In this document: piece after piece, positions 49,390 to 59,462 of the stretch
Layout: each line of letters begins with the position of its first letter
How positions within the stretch are numbered: the stretch's first letter is position 1
Origin: Ariolimax columbianus
Taxonomy: Eukaryota; Mollusca; Gastropoda; Stylommatophora; Arionidae
Length of the DNA stretch: 64,000 bases
Direction: 5' to 3'
Assembly (NCBI GenBank): GCA_036924085.1
Contig: JAVGWX010000002.1
Span: forward strand, 53,541,105 to 53,605,104
Position numbers and translations under genes: made by a program
The notes under the pieces: generated by a model
Databases searched by the model: none
What the model was told of the DNA's origin: nothing
What the model saw: the letters and a program-made list of their open reading frames with translations, nothing else

Positions 49390-50130
49390 CGCAAGGAGCC
49401 ATGGCGAGAGAGTTCGGGAGCCTGCCCAAATAGAGGAATGCTGTGTATGACCAAGAAATTATAAACCGAATCAGGTGTAAAGATTGGGCGGGAGCGATGC
49501 CATGATGAAACTGCCAGTTTCCCTTTACCCATAAGTTTGTATCACACAGCAACACGAAGGCAATGGATGACCTCCATGTAGTTTTCTTTAGTTATGTTTT
49601 GACCTTGTGTGTACTCACGATCAGGAGTCTTAATAAAATGGTCGACATTACTTTGACGTTGATGCATGTCTCCTTTGCTTTATTTTTGGTCTCTGTGAAG
49701 TCTCCACTTTGGTTACTACCGCACTTTTATTTGCGGCTCATACACGTAAATGTACACTTTGTCGCCAGTTATTACGATGTTTAGGAAGTCGAGGTCACCG
49801 TTTGTGTAAGCCCGCATGATGTACAAGATCACTGTTTGTGTAAGCCCACATGATGTACAAGGTCACCGTTTGTGTAAGCCCACATGATGTACAAGGTCAC
49901 CGTTTGTGTAAGCCCACATTATGTACAAGGTCACCGTTTGTGTAAGCCCACATTATGTACAAGGTCACTTTGTGTAAGCCCACATATGTACAAGGTCCCC
50001 GTTTGTGTAAGCCTGCATGGTGTACAAACGGAGTTGCTTCGGCTGCATCATTAGCAGTATCAGCACACGGTTTGCCGACACTCTCCACATGACTAAATCC
50101 TCGATCAAAATGAGAGCGCACTGAACCTAT
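49390..50130 (-). pseudogene. mariner-like transposase, broken
   Basis: N-terminal side (50130-50030, -): MGISIGSVRSHFDRGFSHVE and VGKPCADTAND, the second helix-turn-helix. C-terminal side (49790-49390): HHGIAPAQSLHLI... LFGQAPELSRHGSL and MAPCDFWSSPK, corresponding to the HDNAPAHSS...HPPYSPDLAPCDFxLFP catalytic end. Asp to Gly in HHGIAPA and the decayed spacing make it inactive. A 34-bp tandem array sits in the middle. Confidence 0.75.
49795..50025. repeat. 34-bp tandem array inside the mariner remnant
   Basis: Unit TTTGTGTAAGCCCACATGAT then GTACAAGGTCACCG, about seven copies with small indels. Confidence 0.9.
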
Positions 50131-51599
50131 GCTTATCCCCACTTCATCGCAAGTTCTAGCGTGACGATATGACGGTTCCGCGTGGCCAAAGTCAACACTA
50201 GGTCAATGTCCTAGTCATTGTGACTTGTTAGGGCCTACCGGTAAGTAGTCCATTCTACGTAGATGTTCTGTCATCTTTGAAGCTATTTTATCACTCCTTA
50301 ATTCGTGTGACGCTCATGTCATTGTCGCCGAAAACCTCCAGAATCTTTCTAATGGTTTATACTTGGGCATCGCCAGCTTTTGACAACATTTGCTGTAATA
50401 TCGCTCACTCACAGACTGCCTGACAGCGACTAACGCTCTCTGCTGGAGAGATACAAATTCACATATGCACGTGCATGAAGTTCCCCTAAACATCTCGTGC
50501 TTCATGTGTTTCTGTGGGGAAAAATTGTCTGACACATGTTGATCAGACCTCATATTTCTACCACACAGATGTAACTCTCCCTAAATGTAGAGTGCATAGT
50601 TTTATTAAAACAATTTTTAGATAGCAATGTGATCAACAGAACTATTCTCAATCACTAAGAAACATGTCTGCAAGGGAATTTATTTCACTGCTGACTAAAT
50701 TTTAAAATGGTATCACTGGACAGGGCAGGAATATGGATGTAACACAATTACTCTCTCCCTGGTTGCCAAACATGTCAACCATTGTTAAAATCACTGTTAT
50801 TCTCATAAAAACACATCAAATAACCTAATTCCCATCAAATCAATTCACTTATAATGTCACTGTCTTTCTGTGATTTCGTAACAAGGCACGCGTATGTTAC
50901 TCCCCGATACTAGGTTAACACAGGTTGGTTGACCTGTCCAATGAAACAACATCTTGGTACCTCTATCTACTTCAATTTCACTGTATCTGCTTATGTCACT
51001 ATAGATGGGCAGTATTTTTTCAGAAAACGGCAGGATCGACAAGGAAATTTAGACTAGGAGTCAAAAAGTATCTGCTGTGACGTATCACTGCTTAGGTGAG
51101 CATGTATCTTATTGCACTGAGGAACTAGAATGATTTCATCTGGTTCTCTACACGGGGAGAGCCGATATAGGGCTTCCGATGATAGTGATGTCATTGTTTG
51201 CGCAAATAGCGGGAATGTCGTTGAGAATTGCGACGCAAATTGAGACTGAGTAATGAAAACTGTTTATTCACCATTTTTATGTTATGACTTTGTCCCGTTG
51301 AAATAGAACGCACTCAGCTAAAATGTCTGAGGACTAGCCTAGTCCAAGGACAGCACGCCATTCCAGGCCGTCATCTCAAATTGAAAGGAAAAGGTCTGTT
51401 AGCCGTTGGAGCCGGGTTGGACCTTATACTCTGTAAGGTTTATCAAGAAGTGTACCGTATCAAACCCGAGGATCTAACTGCTAGACATTTGACAGATTTT
51501 CTTGACATCATCAGTGCTGGTAAGTATGTCGAACATATCGTTAGTGGTGTGCGATAGTTGATGATTTCACTGAAGTGCACCACCCAGCCCTCAAGAACA
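50131..51599. other. Intergenic, nothing firm
   Basis: 50314-50553 on - may be more decayed mariner flank (79 codons, no clear motif). The remainder is unassigned. Confidence 0.3.
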
Positions 51600-53450
51600 G
51601 TAGCTCGTGTCCTTCAGTGCTATTATGCGCCGATTTTAACGACGAGATGAGTGACTGGATTGAGGACCATAGGTTTTCTCCAGTGCATCATATATAACCA
51701 CTTTGAGTCACGTGTCCACATATTTCTGGATACCATCTGTTTGGTTGATGAGTCAGATATTGCATCTTTCTTAGCTGGTTTTAGACTATCCTTTGCATAC
51801 TGTGGAAGCTGCCTTTTTGTATGTTGAGCAGAGATCATTTTGGTAGAAACTACAGATTGTGTTTTTGTTTCTAGTCAGCTCTGTCGTGGTGCCTTCATCA
51901 TTTCGACAAACCAGTCGGGGTTCTTGCATGTGGTACGGCCCATAATCTCAGAAGCAGCAAGGTACACTACCTTCTTCCGATTGTCCCATTTGTCCTTTCT
52001 CCGAAGTCTGACAGAACTGTTAACCCAGTGTTGTTCAATCTTATTATACCTGATGCCAACTTTTTTAATGTTCGTGAGAGTAAATTGTCCATACCGCCAA
52101 AATCTAAATTGAAGAAAATTCCTCGATCGTCCACCGAGTCTGTGTATTTTGGATGTTTCAACTCATCATTTAGCATGTCCATTGCTGAACGTCGCTTACA
52201 TCACACCCCGCCTGAAAGAAACCCCATCTCTTGTCATATCTCCAACCTGCTCCAGAATCATGTCCAAGCATTCCTTGACATCGTAGTGCCATCACCACCG
52301 CCTTCTGTCTCTGCCTCTCTTGATCGGCGCCGTGCTCTCCATGTCCGTTCACTTAGACCATTGTATCTTTTGTTGTGGCCAAATTATCTCTACTTTCTGT
52401 TCATGATTAAATTTATGAACCAGTTCGCCTCTATGTCCAACTCTTGTCGAATGGATTCTTCCTTTTTTTTCGGTCCACGGTATTCTGAGTACCGTTTTAT
52501 AGCATTTTGACTTGAAAGACTCAAGATTTCGGTAACGTCTGCTGTTACGGAAAAAAACACAGGTTCTCAAAATGTGCGTTCTTGTTGGTTTGCTGGTATT
52601 CTGCTATAGTTTCCTGAAGTTGTGTTGTTAATACAGCATGCATTTATTCTGCTACCGTTCACATGAAAGCTAAAATCGCCCACTAGTGGGCGGTAATGCC
52701 AAGCGTGAAGAGCACTGATATAACCAAATGTCCAAAGCACCTGGAAAAACCCCACGTGACTGTTCCGTTCTGCACTTTTGAAACGCGAAGCCACTTCACG
52801 GGTCTACGACCTTTGTGTCATCTCCTGGGCTCTTTGTGGAGGTTACATTTAAACACTATCAGTCGATGGTCTGTTCAGCATTCGGCAAATCCTTTGTCAT
52901 CCGCACATCACATCTATCGCTCCTTCTGGTGATGGCATAGTCTATAAGACGACACTACTTAGAACGCGAATACATTCAGGTTGTATTTGATGAATGGGAA
53001 GGGGGAAACTTTGTGTTTGTGATAAAGAGATCGTGTGTGGCATACAAGCTCAACACGTTTAGCTCATTGCTGTTGTATTCTCCCGTGCCATGTACGCCAA
53101 TTGTTCCCTCCCAGGTCCATTGATTTGTTCCCACTCTAGTATTCAAGTCACCGAGGAGAATTCGTTTCTCGGACATCAGAACTACTGAAATTGTCTGTGT
53201 GTGTTGTTCGTCTATCACGCGTGATGAGGACCTTTCCTTATTCATTTTAGCCAGTCCTTCCAGTCGAGTATACTGTACTTTCGGGTTGTCGATGGGTACG
53301 GAGATGGCTGAGAAGTCCGATTTGGGATCTGCATACTCGCAGGTAGTGAGGGCATGAAAAGTTCGCTTCGTGAAACTAATATTTCACGGGCTTTTCTGGC
53401 CTTTCTCCGTTGTTCTGCTGCTGTCGTTTTAGAAGCCTCGCATGACACTG
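51600..53450 (-). mobile_element. RTE-like LINE, endonuclease and linker, broken
   Basis: The - strand, upstream to downstream: the DPKSDFSAISVPIDNP block (shared with 94-294); RILLGDLNTRVGTNQWTWEG and TIGVHGTGEYNSNELNVLSL (C-terminal half of an APE endonuclease, GDxN and GxxNxNG motifs); then MLNDELKHPKYTDSV near 52180 and decayed linker sequence to about 51600. No RT palm found. Confidence 0.75.
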
Positions 53451-54309
53451 CTTCTCTACAGAGAGCTGTACGCCAGATTGTACGGTCTTTAGCAGCATCT
53501 TCCCATGTTTTGAGGTTAATGCTGAAGGATTTTAAAGACGTTTTTAGTGTGACTGTAAAGCGCTTTTTTTAGCCTCCTTGGGAGCGTTCGCCAATCCTCA
53601 TCTCGCCATTATCTAGTTTAGTCTCTTATAGACTAATGGCAGAAATCCGAGCAGTAATGAAGAAAGTGATCCTGAATCGGGTATCGATGTTATTGTGAAC
53701 GAAGATTCTGATACGGATATAGAAGAGACTGTTATCGATGATCCTGGAGACTAAGTGACGGATTGACATAGTCAGTATTGAAATGTTCACCGAACCTAGC
53801 CGTCGTGTATGTTGTGTCGGCCTAGAAGCTTCTAGCTTCTGTGTTTGGAAAATATTCATGGCAAATCTACCCCTGAGAATCAAACTCTGGTGTTTAAGTG
53901 GAAGTCAAGATGCTGAATGTTGTTTCTACACTGAAAGCTACGTGAGCGGTTCAGCGTGACATTGGCTATAATGTAATTATCATTATTGCAGTAGATGATC
54001 ACGATAAATATCACTACATTTTCTTAAACGCGGAGGATTTGCTCCAGTGTAAAATGTACAGCGTGACAACCATTCGACCAGCTCGAAAAGGATGGTGATC
54101 TCACTCTGGTAAACGTTCTCCTGTCTTTGACTATCTGTTGTTTTGTCTGTCATTAATTGGAGACAATTTTTTGCCTAGTCTGTTATTACGTATTATAATT
54201 AGTTATGAATTGATACTTGAGCTAGCTCGGGTCAAATGATGATAGCTCAGGCCCCCAACCGGGCAGGGGAATAAACTCTAAATTTACAATACATAATTTG
54301 TGATACCAT
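53451..54309. other. Intergenic, unassigned
   Basis: Acidic open stretch at about 53655-53752 on + (EEXDPESGID..., NEDSDTDIEE) and VDDHDKYHYIFLNAEDLLQC at about 53990-54050 read like protein but match nothing I know. Confidence 0.3.
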
Positions 54310-54320
54310 GTATCTGAAGG

Positions 54321-54673
54321 GGATCAAGATGCTGAGCAGCGCATGAGCTGCAGTGGTCAGCGACCCATAGCTGACTGCTAGCGTCAGGGCTAGCGAACCA
54401 GAGCTGCCAAGACCCTTCTACATCTCCACGCGGTGATCCTGGATAACATTCTGCAGCAGGGCAGACTGGCTAAGGAGAAGGGATCGAAGAGAGAATGCTA
54501 ACCCGGTACTCAAAAAATGCTTGCTGAAGTCGGATGTGTTGGACCGAAAGGTGAAAATATCGCAGCCAAGCTGTAAACTACGACACAACGCATTTCGTTT
54601 TCTGGACTACATTCTGCTACTTAAGCGCTTTCAGGGTTTAGTAGTGGGAGATTGAGAATGAACGCAGAAGAAA
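54321..54673 (+). mobile_element. SINE-A, full length, with TSD
   Basis: From GGATCAAGATGCTGAGCAGC to AACGCAGAAGAAA. TSD GTATCTGAA at 54310-54318 and 54674-54682. Consensus-like copy. Confidence 0.9.
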
Positions 54674-54823
54674 GTATCTGAAACGGGAAAACTTCTTGAA
54701 CAATTCACGGCATACCACTATGCAATGATTATGAGGGAGGACACACAAGTAGACAAGAAGTGCGTGGTGTAGGCGTGTAAATCAAGTGCAAGCTTGATCT
54801 GCAATCCGAACTTACCGGGTTCT

Positions 54824-55825
54824 TTCTCGTTCGTTCTCACACTCCCCTACCAAGCCATGAACGTTCTTAGACTCCCGCTACCAAGCCATGAACGTTCTCA
54901 GACTCCCGCTACCAAGCCCTTAACGTTTTCAATCTCCCGCTACCAAGCCCTGAACGTTCTCAAACTCCCCTACCAAGCCCTGAACGTTCTCACACTCCCG
55001 CTACCAAGCCATGAACGTTCTCACACTCCCGCTACCAAGCCACGAACGTTCTCACACTCCCGCTACCAAACCATGAACGTTGTCACACTCCCGCTACCAA
55101 GCCATGAACGTTCTCACACTCCCGCTACCAAGCCATGAACGTTCTCACACTCCCGCTACCAAACCATGAACGTTCTCACACTCCCGCTACCAAGCCCTGA
55201 ACGTTCTCAAACTCCCCTACCAAGCCCTGAACGTTCTCACACTCCCGCTACCAAACCATGAACGTTGTCACACTCCCGCTACCAAGCCATGAACGTTCTC
55301 ACACTCCCGCTACCAAGCCATGAACGTTCTCACACTCCCGCTACCAAACCATGAACGTTCTCAAACTCCCCTACCAAGCCCTGAACGTTCTCACACTCCC
55401 GCTACCAAACCATGAACGTTGTCACACTCCCGCTACCAAGCCATGAACGTTCTCACACTCCCGCTACCAAGCCATGAACGTTCTCACACTCCCGCTACCA
55501 AGCCATGAACGTTGTCACACTCCCGCTACCAAGCCATGAACGCTGACACACTCCCGCTCTGCAAGTAACAGTATGTTGTCCAGAGAACGGAAAGCGTTGT
55601 GTCGTAATTTATACATTGACTGCGATATTTGCACCTTTTGGTCTGACACATCCGACTTCAGCTAGCATTTTTGAATATCGAGTTAGTCTTCCCACTGCGA
55701 TCTATTTTCCTTAGCCAGTCTGCCCTGTTGCAGCCTGTTATCCAGGATCACTACGTGGAGGTGTAGAAGGGTCTTCGCAGCTCTGGGTCGCTGCAGCTCA
55801 TGCACTGCTCAGCATCTTGATCCGA
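54824..55825 (-). mobile_element. SINE-A with internal 30-bp minisatellite expansion
   Basis: Bounded by an exact 11-bp TSD, TACCGGGTTCT, at 54813-54823 and 55826-55836. Inside, the normal SINE-A body occupies about 55557-55825, but the tail-proximal segment (GTTCTCAATCTCCCGCTACC...CCTGAA) is amplified about 24 times over 54835-55556. The total is about 1 kb against the usual 360 bp. Confidence 0.92.
54835..55556. repeat. 30-bp minisatellite born inside a SINE
   Basis: Units of 29-30 bp: CGTTCTCACACTCCCGCTAC then CAAGCCATGAA. Variant units (CCCCT for CCCGCT; GTTGTCA for GTTCTCA) recur in blocks, implying multi-unit duplications. Confidence 0.95.
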
Positions 55826-55969
55826 TACCGGGTTCTAAATCACGTAGTGTACAGTTTGGCTGTGCATGTCGGGGATTTTTCTGTTTGACCATTTCTACAC
55901 GTACAGAAAGGATTGGCAAAACTACTGTACTGCAAAGCTGCCATGGTGGAACACAGTTACACATACGAA

Positions 55970-56065
55970 TCCACACTCTGGCAAATACGTCTTGATATAA
56001 CCTAAAAGGCCGAGGTTGAAAGGGCGTTCCTTCGTCAATAGGACTCAGAAAGGCAAACTTTCAAC
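55970..56065. repeat. SINE-C fragment
   Basis: CTTGATATAACCTAAAAGGC, GAAAGGGCGTTCCTTCGTC and AGGCAAACTTTCAACAAAAC parallel 62305-62400. Confidence 0.55.
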
Positions 56066-56135
56066 AAAACCACCCAAAGAACAAAAATGAGATGCAAGTA
56101 GTGATAAGTTTAGAAAAACATCGCTGTTGACCTAC

Positions 56136-56433
56136 CTTGGCCTCTTACGTGGGATGATAGAGTTCCCTCACATGGTGGTATGCCAAACTTGGCCAGGATG
56201 GAGAAGAGTGTGTCCTGTAGCTGACATAATACGATAACAAGCTGTAGTGCCACACATTTTGGCACGATGTCTGCAGATTTAAGGTGGTTCCTACACAGCT
56301 TGAAGAACACCATAAAGCCATACAAGGCCAAAATGGAGGACACCACGCTGACCACGTTCAGATAAGGGTAGCCATCGCTCAACGAAAACTGATGGAAGTT
56401 CATGGCAGACTGTTTATAACTTTGCATGAACAT
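56136..56433 (-). CDS. SLC51A (OST-alpha)-like exon
   Basis: The - strand open stretch ends at a good donor, CAAG|GTAGGT (exon end 56136). Translation: FSLSDGYPYLNVVSVVSSIL (hydrophobic), ALYGFMVFFKLCRNHLKSAD, IVPKCVALQLVIVLCQLQDT (hydrophobic), LFSILAKFGIPPCEG. Two membrane helices with an LALYGxxxFF...LxxxxxxxKxxxxQLVxxxxxxQ pattern match the organic solute transporter alpha / TMEM184 superfamily as I remember it, closest to SLC51A. A likely acceptor is CCATCAG just before TTT at 56388; alternatives lie slightly upstream. No other exon of this gene was found, so it could be an orphan exon, a gene fragment, or a gene with long introns leaving the window. Confidence 0.6.
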
Positions 56434-56689
56434 GGCTACTATATTAAATTAAGAATCGAGATCACTGCACTCTAGGCAGTGGATTCTGACAGTTCTAATA
56501 GTCTGTTGTGTGTACATTTTTCTGCAACATTCTCTCAGGCACCTCTCTTTGCTGGATTCACGTATTGCGGTATGAATCCACAGCCTGGATTGACAATTTC
56601 ATGATTCTCAACATCAAAGAGGCGGTCATTGGTCAACCTCAAACTCCCTGGCCTATCTATATCTAAAGTTACCAGGATGGGTGCCTGCG

Positions 56690-56940
56690 AGGAGAGGATG
56701 TCACATCTATAATTGACCAAGACGACGATATCAGATCTATCATTGACCAAGACGACGATATCAGATCTATCATTGCCCAAGACGAGGATGTCGGATTTAT
56801 CATTGACGGGGATGTCAGATCTATCATTGACAAGGATGTCAGATCTATCATTGACGAGGATGGCAGATCTATCATTGACCAAGATGGGGATGTCAGATCT
56901 ATCATTGACCAAGACCAGGATATCAGCTCTATCATTACTA
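56690..56940. repeat. 24/30-bp tandem repeat
   Basis: GATATCAGATCTATCATTGA with variable GAC/CAA spacers, about nine units mostly of 24, 27 or 30 bp. Gives a VNDRSDI-type repeat in a 161-codon - strand ORF (56535-57020). Confidence 0.88.
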
Positions 56941-57205
56941 AGAACCGCATCAAGGTATATAAGATTTGATGTCTCTTCTTGCACTTTCCGCCCATTCCAT
57001 AGCAATCCATTCTCTACCATCTGAAGCTATGACTGACACTCCGATACGATGGCCGACTTTGTTAAATAGTACTCGAATAACTATCTCAAAGTACAAGTCA
57101 CCGTCATAATCTCCATTCTCACACTTGTGGCCGTTATGCCAGTTTCATTCAGTCGCGGTTGAATATACTAGTGTGTGTATCTTTTCTTCTTCTTTATATG
57201 TCCGG

Positions 57206-57470
57206 GATTCTGTGGGGAAGTGGTTAAGCCGTCGACCTCGTGATCAGGTGGTGTGGGTTCGACTCCGGACTCCGCTGTCTTTTTCACGAGTCCTTGATGC
57301 GGAGTCCCCTGCATCTCGTAGAAGCCCCATAGTCGTCTTGTCCTTGACTTGCCACTAGGGTCGGGCGGCTCAAGACGAGAGAGAGTGAGGATGAAAAGTA
57401 GCGCAGTTAATCCTTACTAAAAATATCGCTAGCAAAACAAATTATGCCAGCATCGTCTACGATGGACGGC
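57206..57470 (+). mobile_element. SINE-D, tRNA-derived
   Basis: Head GTGGGGAAGTGGTTAAGCCG (A-box region) and GTGGGTTCGACTCCGG (B-box), then a non-tRNA body with CACGAGTCCTTGATGCGGAG and GGCTCAAGACGAGAGAGAG. Only one copy seen here. The length and body argue against a functional tRNA gene. Confidence 0.65.
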
Positions 57471-57532
57471 GGCCTTTGTATTACCTTAGCTATATGTACG
57501 GTGTATATGTATATATACTTTACATGCATGCG

Positions 57533-58117
57533 AGATAGATAGATAGATGGATGGATGGATGGATGGATGGATGGATGGATGGATGGATGGATGGATGGAT
57601 GGATGGATGGATGGATGGATGGATGGATGGATGGATGGATGGATGGATGGATGGATGGATGGATGGATGGATGGATGGATGGATGGATGGATGGATGGAT
57701 GGATGGATGGATGGATGGATGGATGGATGGATGGATGGATGGATGGATGGATGGATGGATGGATGGATGGATGGATGGATGGATGGATGGATGGATGGAT
57801 GGATGGATGGATGGATGGATGGATGGATGGATGGATGGATGGATGGATGGATGGATGGATGGATGGATGGATGGATGGATGGATGGATGGATGGATGGAT
57901 GGATGGATGGATGGATGGATGGATGGATGGATGGATGGATGGATGGATGGATGGATGGATGGATGGATGGATGGATGGATGGATGGATGGATGGATGGAT
58001 GGATGGATGGATGGATGGATGGATGGATGGATGGATGGATGGATGGATGGATGGATGGATGGATGGATGGATGGATGGATGGATGGATGGATGGATGGAT
58101 GGATGGATGGATGGATG

Positions 58118-58168
<51 letters not shown>
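57533..58168. repeat. GATA-GGAT-GATA compound microsatellite
   Basis: (GATA)n at 57533-57546, an uninterrupted (GGAT)n of about 574 bp (about 143 repeats) at 57547-58120, then (GATA)n of about 48 bp. No mismatch seen in the GGAT tract. Confidence 0.98.
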
Positions 58169-58169
<1 letters not shown>

Positions 58170-58204
58170 CCCAGAAGTTCATTTCATTTATTCATATTTA
58201 TTAA

Positions 58205-58860
58205 TCAAACTGCCAACCATCATTTATCCATCTCCTATCACCTAACTGTCCACTATCATCTAACTGTCCACTATCACCTAACTGTCCACTATCATCTAAC
58301 TGTCCACTATCACCTAACTGTCCACTATCATCTAACTGTCCACTATCATCTAACTGTCCACTATCATCTAACCGTCCACTATCACCTAACTGTCCACTAT
58401 CATCTAACTGTCCACTATCATTTAACTGTCCACTATCATCTAACTGTCTACTATCACCTAACTGTTCACTATCATCTAACCGTCCACTATCATCTAACTG
58501 TCCACTATCATCTAACTGTCCACTATCATCTAACCGTCCACTATCACCTAACTGTCCACTATCATCTAACTGTCCACTATCATTTAACTGTTCACTATCA
58601 TCTAACTGTCCACTATCACCTAACTGTTCACTATCATCTAACCGTCCACTATCATCTAACTGTCCACTATCATCTAACTGTCCACTATCATCTAACCGTC
58701 CACTATCACCTAACTGTCCACTATCATCTAACTGTCCACTATCATTTAACTGTCCACTATCATCTAACTGTCCACTATCACCTAACTGTTCACTATCATC
58801 TAACCGTCCACTATCATCTAACTGTCCACTATCATCAAACATCTCATAATGCAACTGTCC
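58205..58860. repeat. 18-bp minisatellite
   Basis: Unit ACTGTCCACTATCATCTA, about 36 copies with C/T variants that recur in longer blocks. Antisense it encodes a DDSGQL hexapeptide repeat; not taken as a gene. Confidence 0.96.
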
Positions 58861-58915
58861 ACTATCATTTAACTTTCCGTCATCTAACCTACCATCACCT
58901 ATCCTCCTACCATCT

Positions 58916-59270
58916 TGTCTTGTCTTCGTTGATTCTAAATCTCCCGCTTCCAAACCCTGAAAGGGCAAAAGTAGCAGAATGTAGTCCAGAGAACGCAATG
59001 CGCTGTGTCGTAGTTTACAGCTTGATTGCGATATTTGCACCTTTCGGTCCAATGCATCCGACTTCAGCAATCATTTTTGAGTACCGGGTTAGCATTCTTT
59101 CTTCGATCCCTTCTCCTTAGCTAGTCTCCCCTGCTGCAGTCTGTTATCCAGGATCACCGCGTGGAGGTGTAGAAGGTTCTTGACAGCTTTGGTTCGCTGG
59201 CCCTGACGCTAGCAGTCAGCTATGAGTCGCTGACCACTGCAGCTTATGCGCTGCTCAGCATCTTGATCCC
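58916..59270 (-). mobile_element. SINE-A, full length, with TSD
   Basis: TSD CTCCTACCATCT (58904-58915) and CTCCCACCATCT (59271-59282). Inserted between the 18-bp and the 57-bp satellites. Tail type TGTCTTGTCTTCG on +. Confidence 0.88.
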
Positions 59271-59450
59271 CTCCCACCATCTAACCTCCCATCGTCTATC
59301 CTCCCACCATCTAACCTACTATCACATAACCTCTCCTCGCCTACCATCTTACCTCTTATTACCTACACTACTACAATATGACCTATTATCTAATCTCCAA
59401 CCATCTAATCTCCATTACCTATCCTACCACAATCGGAGCTATTATCTAAT
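59271..59450. repeat. Satellite, left part
   Basis: CTCCCACCATCTAACCTCCC and relatives, grading into ATCCTACCACAATCGGAGCT units identical to those after 61122. Confidence 0.88.
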
Positions 59451-59462
59451 CTCCCAACATCT

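Noticed and set aside
57206..57280. Possible tRNA gene with GGTTCGACTCC B-box
   Set aside because: Flanking sequence and lack of a clear acceptor stem fit a SINE head better; only one copy here, so some uncertainty remains.
57547..58130. Three overlapping 191-codon WMDG-repeat ORFs and a 220-codon HPSI-repeat ORF
   Set aside because: They are pure translations of the (GGAT)n microsatellite, open in all frames on both strands; no non-repeat coding sequence is attached.
58201..59070. 289-codon - strand ORF of DDSGQL hexapeptides
   Set aside because: It is an 18-bp minisatellite read in frame, with its first codons inside a SINE-A insertion. Repeat period divisible by three explains the length.
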